Shown here: positions 7,552 through 14,609 of the stretch, piece after piece
Layout: each line of letters starts with the position of its first letter
How positions within the stretch are numbered: the first letter of the stretch is position 1
IMG/VR virus record: IMGVR_UViG_3300032245_000616
Coordinates: 1-38,617 of that record
Origin: a virus
Length of the DNA stretch: 38,617 nt
Strand: one strand, 5' to 3'
Made by a program: the position numbers and the translations under genes
Notes under the pieces: generated by a model
Seen by the model: the letters and a program-made list of their open reading frames with translations, nothing else
What the model was told of the DNA's origin: nothing
Database searches by the model: none

Positions 7552-8217
7552 CTAACTGACTTGCGTCACCCGCGCCGTGCCAGCAGTCGCAAAGATGCCG
7601 CCAATCAAACCAGTGTATTGAAATGGCACTTCATAGTAATCTCCTGGACTCATTCTTACGGTGTAAGATGATGTGCTTGTTGTTGCCGTGCCAATTGTGA
7701 CGTAAAGATTTCCTCCAACTTCATTGAATATTGTGCAGCCAAGTCTGCTTGTATTTGAAGCTGCAATAGTTCCATAACTTGTGCTTGTAAACGTAGTGGG
7801 CCCAGTTCCTCCAGATGTAGAGGTATTTGAATTTATGTTTACTCTGCCGTTTGTGTCGACACTGACAGCACGAAGATTTGTTCCGTCTGTTCCTCCGTAA
7901 AGATTTGCTATTGTGGGTATTGTTGTTCCGGTTGTTCCAGCAGAACTCAGGTTAACGTCAAGTCTCTGCTTCCCAGCAATTGAACTTGATGCTATAGCAT
8001 TCCCAGATCCATCACGAATATTTGCTACAATAGTTCCTGTTGTAAGCTGTGCGATTGTTCCATTTGTTACTACGGAACTTCCGTTTGTGACTATAATGCC
8101 ATCGGCAACGTCAGCCTGTAGCGTAGTTAATAATGCCTCAATGTCAGTTAGGTTGGCATTGATGGACACGGTCCCGCCAGTAAGGCTAGAGATAATCTCC
8201 TCTATCTGGCGACCCAT
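7552..8217 (-). CDS. Virion decoration/fibre protein with C-terminal beta-sandwich
   Basis: 221 aa. The N-terminus MGRQIEEIISSLTGG is helical. A Thr/Gly-rich middle (TNGTIAQLTTGTIVAN) follows, and the last 80 residues have the pattern IFNEVGGNLYVTIGTATTST then SPGDYYEVPFQYTGLIGGIF, which recurs at the C-terminus of many phage head-fibre or decoration proteins. The order and composition fit a surface structural protein. The function is inferred. Confidence 0.65.
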   Translation of the reverse strand: MGRQIEEIISSLTGGTVSINANLTDIEALLTTLQADVADGIIVTNGSSVVTNGTIAQLTTGTIVANIRDGSGNAIASSSIAGKQRLDVNLSSAGTTGTTIPTIANLYGGTDGTNLRAVSVDTNGRVNINSNTSTSGGTGPTTFTSTSYGTIAASNTSRLGCTIFNEVGGNLYVTIGTATTSTSSYTVRMSPGDYYEVPFQYTGLIGGIFATAGTARVTQVS

Positions 8218-8227
8218 GATTTACTCC

Positions 8228-8473
8228 TTACGGAAGGTCTTTGTACAACGCAAACGGACCACCACTAACGTATATAACTCGCGTGATATCACCTAGAATC
8301 GATGAACCATGCCACATTGCTACGTTTGTATATGCTGTTCCGCTTACCGTAAGACTAATCGTTCCAGTGGTTAAGGCTACGACTCCATCAAAGTTTCCAT
8401 CACTTGTTCCAGTGGTGGAAATGATAGCAGTCCCGGCCTCGCCTAAGGCGAGTCGAGATGATACGCGTGACAT
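8228..8473 (-). CDS. Small Thr/Gly-rich structural protein
   Basis: 81 aa. The protein is mostly short beta strands with STTGTSDG and LTTGTISLTV, matching motifs in its neighbours. It starts five bases after the stop of the 63-aa gene. Probably a decoration or tail component; no family was recognised. Confidence 0.6.
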   Translation of the reverse strand: MSRVSSRLALGEAGTAIISTTGTSDGNFDGVVALTTGTISLTVSGTAYTNVAMWHGSSILGDITRVIYVSGGPFALYKDLP

Positions 8474-8478
8474 ACAGT

Positions 8479-8670
8479 TTAGCTGTAGACCGGGATCTTG
8501 TACGAGGTGCCGTTGAGCTTAACGGTAATTCCCAGGGTCGAAGTACCAGAAACAAATGTTCCGGTAGTTGCAGTTGTGGTGAATTCCATTGCGGTAGCTT
8601 CTGTTCCAGAATTAATCCGAACAGGCTTGCCTTTTGCTTTCAATTCGCGGCGAATGTTGATTTGACTCAT
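8479..8670 (-). CDS. Small structural protein, 63 aa
   Basis: 63 aa. It has a basic start (MSQINIRRELKAKGKPVRIN) and then a Thr/Gly-rich strand region (TTTATTGTFVSGTSTLG). Its ATG lies within the end of the 97-aa gene (ATGA-type overlap). It is likely one of the set of small virion proteins that follow the capsid gene. Confidence 0.6.
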   Translation of the reverse strand: MSQINIRRELKAKGKPVRINSGTEATAMEFTTTATTGTFVSGTSTLGITVKLNGTSYKIPVYS

Positions 8671-8960
8671 AGATCTAATTTCCTATGTTTTGCCCAAACT
8701 TGTTTGATTGTATCGGCTTTATGTCTTGGGCGGAACTTCGAGCCGAGTTTTTGTTCTAACGCTTGATAGCCTTTTAGAATGTTGCGACCGTCCATGGCCG
8801 CTGGATGATATGCTGGTTCTGAACCACAATTAACAAGTCTGAAGCTAGAGGGAAAATTGCGTCTTTTTAGCTTACTTGGGACATTGTCCCTTTCATCTAC
8901 CGGACGCTCGAGCGTTACAACGCCCCCGGTGTCCCTGTCTTCATACTCGTAGAGTGGCAT
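8667..8960 (-). CDS. Small protein with FmdB-like N-terminus
   Basis: 97 aa. It begins MPLYEYED, the start seen in FmdB-type zinc-ribbon proteins, but the cysteines that would bind zinc are absent (only one Cys, in LVNCGSEP). The C-terminus is basic and helical (FRPRHKADTIKQVWAKHRKL). Its ATG overlaps the upstream stop by one base (TGATG). Small proteins of this type occur next to phage capsid genes; the role is unknown. Confidence 0.65.
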   Translation of the reverse strand: MPLYEYEDRDTGGVVTLERPVDERDNVPSKLKRRNFPSSFRLVNCGSEPAYHPAAMDGRNILKGYQALEQKLGSKFRPRHKADTIKQVWAKHRKLDL

Positions 8961-9211
8961 CAGTCTTCCGTCATTTCTCCACCGTCCATCTTGACGGCTT
9001 CATTCCGAAGACGTTTGCCTTCAGATTCAGCATCTAAAGACTCTTTAGCAATCTCTGCCTCAGCTTCGCTTATGCGAACCATGGCAACGCCATCTTTGAT
9101 CTCAACAACTTCTCCGGTCAGATCAACCATGTCGCCAACCATTGGCTCGGCCTGTTCAGTCTCTTGCGAGATGGCTAGGTTTTCAATCGGAATATTTACC
9201 ATGTTAGTCAT
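8960..9211 (-). CDS. Small acidic protein downstream of capsid
   Basis: 83 aa if started at 9211, where an AAGGGG site precedes the ATG by six bases. The frame is open further up to 9304, but that part overlaps a strong hairpin and has poor coding character, so the shorter form is preferred. The protein has a small beta unit (MVDLTGEVVEIKDGVAMVRI) followed by an acidic helix (EAEAEIAKESLDAESEGK). Function unknown. Confidence 0.65.
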   Translation of the reverse strand: MTNMVNIPIENLAISQETEQAEPMVGDMVDLTGEVVEIKDGVAMVRISEAEAEIAKESLDAESEGKRLRNEAVKMDGGEMTED

Positions 9212-9230
9212 TTTTGACCCCTTGCCTTTA

Positions 9231-9266
9231 GGCTCGGGCCCGGGGAGATTTTTGCCTCCCCGAGCC
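9231..9266 (-). other. GC-rich mRNA hairpin after the capsid gene
   Basis: GGCTC...GAGCC (9231-9235/9262-9266) and GGGGAG...CTCCCC (9242-9247/9256-9261) can pair into one bulged stem with an A/T-rich loop. It sits just downstream of the capsid stop in the minus-strand message. No run of T follows, so it is more likely an mRNA-stabilising or processing hairpin than a full terminator. Confidence 0.6.
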
Positions 9267-9308
9267 TTCGCTTCGGGCCCGATCATTAATACGATCGCGC
9301 CCATTTAA

Positions 9309-10325
9309 TTAGCTGACTTCAGAACGACTAAACACGACTCGGTAGAACGCTCCGTTCAACTGAACCGCGGTGTAGTACGTTTTGACAGCGACCGAGGTTA
9401 CCAAATCCAGAGGGTCGGACTTGTCCGGACCTTCTGCAATCAGAACCTTGGGGCTATAAGGCGAATCCCCTGTGAGGGAAGGTACGCCGAATGCCTGGTC
9501 ACCGAGCACAATGTTCGCCAAGAAAGGCGCAGTGCTGGAGTTGTAGGCCGCTGCCGCAGTGCCAGAGATGGCGCTGGAGGAAGCAGAACCGAAGGACAGG
9601 ATGTTGTGCGACAACAGAGTCTTCACTCCGTAGTACGTTCCAACTTCGCCTTTCAGCAAGCTATCCGTGCCAGAGTAACGATGAGCCTGGATATAGTCGT
9701 CATCGTTGAGGATCGAACGAGCAGTACGAGGATCTGCAACCAGGATGTAACCACCCTTGATTGTAGGAGCCTTGTCAACTCGGAGAGCAGTCACGGAATC
9801 GAGCAAGTCGAGTGCCGTGAAGGCCGAGTTAGCTGCTGTCGCGGCAATGAATGCCGTTGAGTTGCTGTTCTGCGCGTAGCGGATTGAGGTCGACAGAGTA
9901 CCAGTTCCGGAGGTAGTTCCGGTAGTTAGTACGCGGTGAACCAATGTGTCGGCATGCAACGCATGATCTTCTGCCAATTGAGTCGTGGCCTGTGCCATGG
10001 AATCAAACAAGTTTGTGGCTTGCAAGATGTCGGACAGTTTGACCAAGCTGGCAAATTGCTGGAGAGTCGCTCCAACAGTCGACAGTGTTAACTCACGTTC
10101 GTTATTGCCAGGGTTTGTGCCTTCCGACGTTACTTCGATGATTTTGCTGATGCTAGGGTTGTCGTATCTAAAAAAGCGAATCTGCTTGTTTCCGTTTTTA
10201 CGCGGAAGCGCCGCTTTCATTCCAAATTGTTCCATCTGAAGGATGGGCAATTGACGTTGGAGCAACTCTTTCGAAAAGTACTCCTGGTAGGCCGCTGCGA
10301 GCGAGCCAGAGGTTACTAGTGCCAT
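9309..10325 (-). CDS. Major capsid protein, N4-gp56 type
   Basis: 338 aa. The N-terminal half shows the signature of N4-gp56-like capsid proteins: a helical start (YFSKELLQRQLPILQMEQFG), then PRKNGNKQIRFFRYDNPS and the acidic EVTSEGTNPGNNERELTLSTV segment. GGYILVADPRTARSIL and LVTSVAVKTYYTAVQLN lie further on. This is the HK97-fold shell subunit. The start at 10325 has an AGGAG site about ten bases upstream. It directly follows the scaffold-like gene, the usual order. The family call is from recognised sequence pattern. Confidence 0.85.
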   Translation of the reverse strand: MALVTSGSLAAAYQEYFSKELLQRQLPILQMEQFGMKAALPRKNGNKQIRFFRYDNPSISKIIEVTSEGTNPGNNERELTLSTVGATLQQFASLVKLSDILQATNLFDSMAQATTQLAEDHALHADTLVHRVLTTGTTSGTGTLSTSIRYAQNSNSTAFIAATAANSAFTALDLLDSVTALRVDKAPTIKGGYILVADPRTARSILNDDDYIQAHRYSGTDSLLKGEVGTYYGVKTLLSHNILSFGSASSSAISGTAAAAYNSSTAPFLANIVLGDQAFGVPSLTGDSPYSPKVLIAEGPDKSDPLDLVTSVAVKTYYTAVQLNGAFYRVVFSRSEVS

Positions 10326-10352
10326 ATAATTTTATCTCCTGTTGTCTAAACC

Positions 10353-11309
10353 CTAGTTGGCGTCGTCAAATTCTACTGCCATTCGGCGAAGCTCGGCACC
10401 TTGTTCAGCTACGGATAAATCCCTAAACTGTTTCTTTGGTGCCGGTGTTGACGGTGAGCCAACTCCAGGTTGTAAACGTTTTTTGAACTCCGCATTTTCT
10501 TTGCGGAGCTTTTCGACTTCATCTGCTAATCCGGTTGAGTTATCCGTTTTAAGAGCAAGCTGTGCGATCTCGACTGCATCGACGATGCCGTCAGGATACT
10601 GGCGAAGAATTGCTTTTGAGTTAAGCAGTTCTGCTACTTTTTTATGTAGGTTTGAATTTGAATCCTTTAGATCTGGATGCTTATCAACCAATCTGTTTAG
10701 ATTCTCGTTCCAAGCCTTCTCGCCCATCTCCTTAACTTTTCTCTCTTGAGATTGTACTTCGTACTTTTCAACCTCTTGAGCTCTCTTATCGGCCTGCTCG
10801 GCTAGGTCTTCTCGACCCTCTTCCCGAAACTGCTTCGCAGCGTTTCGGTAGTCGGTCGCGTCAAACTTGCCTGCTGGTCTCTCCTGGTCTGCCTTCCGTG
10901 CCTCTTCACGTTCGCGCATGAATTCCTGGCGCTCACGTTCCAAGCGTTCCTTTTCGGCTTTAGATTCCGCCTTAGCTTGCTGAATGGCATCCCATTCTTT
11001 CTGCTGACGGTTCTTTAGCTTCTCGTACTTGCTGGGTTCCTTGGCCTTGTCGGATGACTCAACCGGACTCTCAGACTCTGTCGTTGTTAAAGAACTATCA
11101 CCTTTTTGATCCACGACTTCGGTCGTAGAAGGCGAATTTTCTGTTTTAGGTTCTGTCGTCGACGTGGGATTCGACTCGGTCTTCTCCACTGGTTCCGACG
11201 TTGGATCCGCTTCCGTTTTCGCTTCCACTTTATCTGGAGGGATAATCCCATCCTCAATCATGGCCGCTCTTCGTAACGATTCCGCCGTTAGTTCTATTCC
11301 ATCACCCAT
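10353..11309 (-). CDS. Capsid scaffolding-like protein
   Basis: 318 aa. Very acidic and charged with a long disordered N-terminal half rich in Thr, Ser, Glu and Pro (residues 30-95), then long coiled coils (KAESKAEKERLERERQEFMR and KRAQEVEKYEVQSQERKVKE). It ends in a small helical domain (RDLSVAEQGAELRRMAVEF). That layout and its place right before the capsid gene fit the internal scaffold that shapes the prohead. An AAAGGGG site precedes the ATG. Confidence 0.8.
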   Translation of the reverse strand: MGDGIELTAESLRRAAMIEDGIIPPDKVEAKTEADPTSEPVEKTESNPTSTTEPKTENSPSTTEVVDQKGDSSLTTTESESPVESSDKAKEPSKYEKLKNRQQKEWDAIQQAKAESKAEKERLERERQEFMREREEARKADQERPAGKFDATDYRNAAKQFREEGREDLAEQADKRAQEVEKYEVQSQERKVKEMGEKAWNENLNRLVDKHPDLKDSNSNLHKKVAELLNSKAILRQYPDGIVDAVEIAQLALKTDNSTGLADEVEKLRKENAEFKKRLQPGVGSPSTPAPKKQFRDLSVAEQGAELRRMAVEFDDAN

Positions 11310-11391
11310 GCTAACCCCTTTACTCCAGCCCCGGAATGGTTAACGATCCCGGGCGGGAATTTGACTAGTCTTTGTACTCCGCGGGTAACCT

Positions 11392-11679
11392 CTAGTCGTC
11401 TGCCCCTCCCGCGGGATGAGTGGCATCAATTCCAAGGGAATCGATAACTGCCACTGCAGATCTGAAGCCTATTGCGAATCCACATGCTGTCAAGTCGCCT
11501 TTTTGAACTGCGCTAGAATCCTGTCGAATTGTCATATTTCTGAGGATCGCGGCGAACCTTACGCCATGCTCTGATCTCATGAAACTTCCAAGGGCCCTGG
11601 CGTCGTCCCCGGTCCATTCCGGTTCGTCGACCCATTTGGTAAATCGAATAAAATTTGAGATCGCTCTTAGTTTTGTCAT
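11392..11679 (-). CDS. Small hypothetical protein
   Basis: 95 aa. The start at 11679 is chosen because the ATG overlaps the stop of the methyltransferase gene (ATGA); a longer frame begins at 11694. The protein has a Trp-rich helical start (FIRFTKWVDEPEWTGDDARA) and then LRNMTIRQDSSAV and an Ala/Gly-rich hydrophobic helix (ACGFAIGFRSAVAVIDSLGI). No family recognised. An 82-base stretch without a gene separates it from the scaffold gene. Confidence 0.6.
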   Translation of the reverse strand: MTKLRAISNFIRFTKWVDEPEWTGDDARALGSFMRSEHGVRFAAILRNMTIRQDSSAVQKGDLTACGFAIGFRSAVAVIDSLGIDATHPAGGADD

Positions 11680-12200
11680 ATGATTATCCCCCATGAACTA
11701 TCTGTGAATATCCTTGCGGTAACTCCCATAAACCTTTGCTTTAGAGCATCATGCACACTTTCCATGTTTATGTCATGACCAGCAAGAATTCCTCCTGGCC
11801 TAACCTTTGGTTTCCAGGCGTCGATATCCGCCAATAGTGCCTCGGCTCGGTGGTCCCCATCTAGGTACACAAGGTCAATCGACGCGTCTTCAAACTGTTT
11901 TGATGCGTCGACGCTTTTCATCTTGATGTGCTTGATATTCGAAAAGTTTGCAACATTCTCAAAATATTTTTTTTCAACCTCTTCCATGTTTGCGCTCGAA
12001 GCATGGTCATTCGGATCATACCCATTCAGCCATGGGTCAACAGTTGTAACGTCATTAAAATATTGTGCCATAAGTATGGCATTTTCTCCAGAGAATGTCC
12101 CAACCTCAACTGCGTTCTTTTTTAATCCGATTTCGTTGGCCCAATTGTATAACAGCCTAAGAGCATTCAACTGCTCCTCCGGTCTCATTAGCGCTATCAC
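11676..12200 (-). CDS. Class I SAM-dependent methyltransferase
   Basis: 174 aa from the GTG at 12200, which overlaps the portal stop (GTGA); ATG at 12188 is an alternative. Motif I is NAVEVGTFSGENAILMAQ, then TTVDPW (acidic end of strand 2) and IDLVYLDGDHRAEALLADID, followed by WKPKVRPGGILAGHDIN. This is the Methyltransf_24/TylF-like layout, a group that methylates sugars or small molecules. It is an odd cargo between portal and capsid genes. It may act on a sugar made or moved by the phage glycosyltransferases, but that link is a guess. Confidence 0.8.
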   Translation of the reverse strand: MIALMRPEEQLNALRLLYNWANEIGLKKNAVEVGTFSGENAILMAQYFNDVTTVDPWLNGYDPNDHASSANMEEVEKKYFENVANFSNIKHIKMKSVDASKQFEDASIDLVYLDGDHRAEALLADIDAWKPKVRPGGILAGHDINMESVHDALKQRFMGVTARIFTDSSWGIII

Positions 12201-14104
12201 GCCATTGGTTGTTGCATGTTTCCTGGCATCTGTCCAGCCATTCCCGGGGGCGGGAGTTGCCCCTGCGCGCCCTGCAGTTGTCCCTGCTGCTGTTGTTTTG
12301 CCTTGTTCATTTTCTTGAGCTCGGCAGTAATTGCCCGGGCAGTGTTCGGATCGATCTGTTCGAGCGCCTGCAAGTGCTGATCCAAATGCTGACCAATCGC
12401 TTGTGCTGTAGCCTGGTCAACCTGGCGGAATCCTTTTTCGGCCGCTTGCTGAAAGTCAAAGATGATCTCAAGGTGGGCACGATGATCGTCGGTCGGCTTG
12501 ATCGCAATCGGAAACGCGGTCGTCATCATCGCTGCGAGCTCTTTCGCCTGTTCTTCCCTCTGCTCCTGCTGGTTCATCATTGGATCTTGGACCAGGCGAC
12601 GTACCAAGCTGGGGTCGTCGAGTTCGAGTACCGACTTAACAAGTTCAGCCTGGTTGATGAATGGAGACTGTCCGAGCAGTTGCATCCGAGCCACTGCCTT
12701 TTGAAGTTGAAACTGGCGAGTTTGGAAATCGTACCCGCCCTTGGGCATGATCGAATACTGTTCGTGCAATGCCTCCGGAGGGACGGTTCCAGTATCTTCC
12801 GCATATCGGAAGTTGAGATCTTTCTTGTCGTACTGCAGATAGATCGACCAGCACTGACGGAACAGGCGACCTAGCGACATGCGGAAAAGACGGTTTCTTA
12901 AATCAGCACCCGCGGACCCGGTGTTCACCAACGCTTGAATTTCAGTCGCTGTTTTTCTGGAGCTACCGGGTTCCGAGGGGTTGTTGCCTACGCCAAAATC
13001 AATCGTTCCAACTCTCTGCTCTGCCTCTGCGCGTTCGTCGTACATGACTCGCATGAAGTCCATCGGAGGGGTGGTCATCTGAACAGGCTTAATGCCCTGG
13101 GGCAGGATCTGCCCGGGTTGCATTTTTAGATTCGCCATGTTGAGGGAGACAGGATTGTCGGCCTGGAACAACGGACGGTTTGCCAGTTCCAAGAAGTCGA
13201 GCATGGAGTTCTTTAGCTTCGCCAGGGTCATCTCATTGGCAGCCAGGATCTCTGCAAGTCCGCGGGATGAGTAGAATCCTCCGTTGGTCAATTCATAGCT
13301 AAACTCTGTGAATGGGCACTGCTTGTGCTTGTAGGGAAGGACAAAATCTTTGCGCACTGGATCAGTTGTAGCTAGGGGCGAGTATGTGCAAACATTCCAC
13401 TCGTTGTCTTCGTTCCTGGTGTAGATCTCCCAAAGAATGATTCGGTCCGGTCGAGAGTCGTAGGTGATGCCTTCACGCTGGTAAACGGCTTGTTCCTTTT
13501 CGGTATTGATGCCCTCAAACTTGGTCCCGCGTCCGGCAATTCTCTTGATGAAATCCTCGTCCTGGTTGTAGGCCGCTACGCGCTTGTACTGCTCCACAGA
13601 TAGAACCATGACATGGCAAAGGTAGTCGGCGTCGTCCAAGGCGACGGTCTGGTCGGGTACGATAAACCTGGTCGGATCGATTGCCTGGAAGATGATCTCC
13701 TTCTTGCCCTCGTCCCAAATTGATTTGAGTACGGCACGACCGAACAAGAGCATGTCGTCGATTAGGCGAACGATCTCAAATTGGAATGCAGTACGCTCCC
13801 GGATCTTGTAGTCAAAGTATCGTTCTGCCGTAACGGTAAGCGGAACCAACTGCTGGCGCATGGGAACAAACCCGGCAACAACATCGTTGCCGAGGGCCGA
13901 GTTAACGTAGTTGGGTTTAAGTCTTTCAATGATGCGATCGATCAACGCGACGTGCATGTCTGCCGCGGTGGGCCATGGCTTAACTTTGCGACGCATTCCG
14001 AACGTTCGCATCTCATAGAACTGCCTCTGCCGGGCGTCCCATGTTGCGCGGTTCTTCAGATCCCGGAGGATACGCGTATGAAGTTCGTTATTTATTGGTT
14101 CCAT
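12197..14104 (-). CDS. Portal protein
   Basis: 635 aa, the usual size for a podovirus portal. It has a helical start (HTRILRDLKNRATWDARQRQ), the RERTAFQFEIVRLIDDMLLF region, and EPGSSRKTATEIQALVNTGS, which looks like the portal crown/stem transition. The C-terminal 120 residues are Gln-rich helix (QAIGQHLDQHLQALEQIDP) ending in a Pro/Gln/Gly-rich tail (GQLQGAQGQLPPPGMAGQ). Twelve copies would form the DNA channel at one vertex. It is followed by the methyltransferase and scaffold and preceded by terminase, a standard head-gene order. Confidence 0.85.
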   Translation of the reverse strand: MEPINNELHTRILRDLKNRATWDARQRQFYEMRTFGMRRKVKPWPTAADMHVALIDRIIERLKPNYVNSALGNDVVAGFVPMRQQLVPLTVTAERYFDYKIRERTAFQFEIVRLIDDMLLFGRAVLKSIWDEGKKEIIFQAIDPTRFIVPDQTVALDDADYLCHVMVLSVEQYKRVAAYNQDEDFIKRIAGRGTKFEGINTEKEQAVYQREGITYDSRPDRIILWEIYTRNEDNEWNVCTYSPLATTDPVRKDFVLPYKHKQCPFTEFSYELTNGGFYSSRGLAEILAANEMTLAKLKNSMLDFLELANRPLFQADNPVSLNMANLKMQPGQILPQGIKPVQMTTPPMDFMRVMYDERAEAEQRVGTIDFGVGNNPSEPGSSRKTATEIQALVNTGSAGADLRNRLFRMSLGRLFRQCWSIYLQYDKKDLNFRYAEDTGTVPPEALHEQYSIMPKGGYDFQTRQFQLQKAVARMQLLGQSPFINQAELVKSVLELDDPSLVRRLVQDPMMNQQEQREEQAKELAAMMTTAFPIAIKPTDDHRAHLEIIFDFQQAAEKGFRQVDQATAQAIGQHLDQHLQALEQIDPNTARAITAELKKMNKAKQQQQGQLQGAQGQLPPPGMAGQMPGNMQQPMA

Positions 14105-14348
14105 TATTCCTTACCCTTACTTCGTATTCTAAATCGTTTACCGTGTTGATCGCGTCGTATGCCCAGGATTGAACGTTAGGGGTAGATCTTGTGACCTCTT
14201 CAAACCTTGGGTCGTTGATCAGTCTGTCCGCGTTCCCCGACGTTCTCACCACCGGGTCTACGGTTGCGCAACCACCAAGCGCTACCACCAAAAGAAGCGT
14301 CGATGCGACTGCGAGCGTCAGACCATTCTTTCCTAATTGCAGATTCAT
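14088..14348 (-). CDS. Lipoprotein (outer spanin candidate)
   Basis: 86 aa from the ATG at 14348. Residues 1-27 form a signal peptide with basic start, hydrophobic core and a clean lipobox (LTLAVASTLLLVVALGGC; Cys27 lipidated). The mature part is soluble and charged. The gene overlaps the 74-aa GTG frame by 149 bases in a different frame, which is the arrangement of Rz/Rz1 spanin pairs. It also overlaps the portal start by 17 bases. Confidence 0.75.
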   Translation of the reverse strand: MNLQLGKNGLTLAVASTLLLVVALGGCATVDPVVRTSGNADRLINDPRFEEVTRSTPNVQSWAYDAINTVNDLEYEVRVRNNGTNK

Positions 14349-14424
14349 TGCGCTCACGTTCCCCGGGGAACAATCCAACAATTGCCTTCAGCAATTCGAT
14401 AAGAGCGCCAATCCACGAAAACAC
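14200..14424 (-). CDS. Small membrane-anchored protein overlapping the lipoprotein gene
   Basis: 74 aa from a GTG at 14424. It starts with one hydrophobic helix (FSWIGALIELLKAIVGLFPG), then a charged helix (ERERNESAIRKEWSDARSR). The gene begins six bases after the holin-like gene and shares most of its length, out of frame, with the lipoprotein gene. In lambda the inner spanin gene encloses the outer one in the same way. The protein is shorter than most inner spanins, so this is a moderate inference. Confidence 0.5.
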   Translation of the reverse strand: MFSWIGALIELLKAIVGLFPGERERNESAIRKEWSDARSRIDASFGGSAWWLRNRRPGGENVGERGQTDQRPKV

Positions 14425-14430
14425 AAAATG

Positions 14431-14592
14431 TTATTTGGCGTCGGCAGCCTTGATCAGTCCAACTCCGGCGATGATCGCGGCGATGAGTATTCCAAGATCG
14501 GGCACTTTGCCTGTCTTCAAAAATTCCACCGCTGCTCCAGCGACGGCTACTACGATTGACAAAACTCCAGTTGCAGTTGTTTTCCAGTTCAT
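14431..14592 (-). CDS. Small membrane protein, holin-like
   Basis: 53 aa. It starts MNWKTTATGVLSIVVAVAG and has two hydrophobic stretches separated by a short Lys/Gly turn (FLKTGKVPDLG), with the second segment ILIAAIIAGVGLIKAA. An amphipathic plus a hydrophobic segment in a protein this size, upstream of two likely spanin genes, fits a small holin. It lies 17 bases after the large terminase stop. The ATG has a GGAGGAAAACAAC leader, a good ribosome site. Confidence 0.65.
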   Translation of the reverse strand: MNWKTTATGVLSIVVAVAGAAVEFLKTGKVPDLGILIAAIIAGVGLIKAADAK

Positions 14593-14609
14593 GTTGTTTT
14601 CCTCCCGGT

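Noticed and set aside
9231-9281. Rho-independent terminator after the capsid gene
   Set aside because: The hairpin is strong, but no T run follows on the minus strand and transcription must continue into tail genes. Listed only as an mRNA hairpin.
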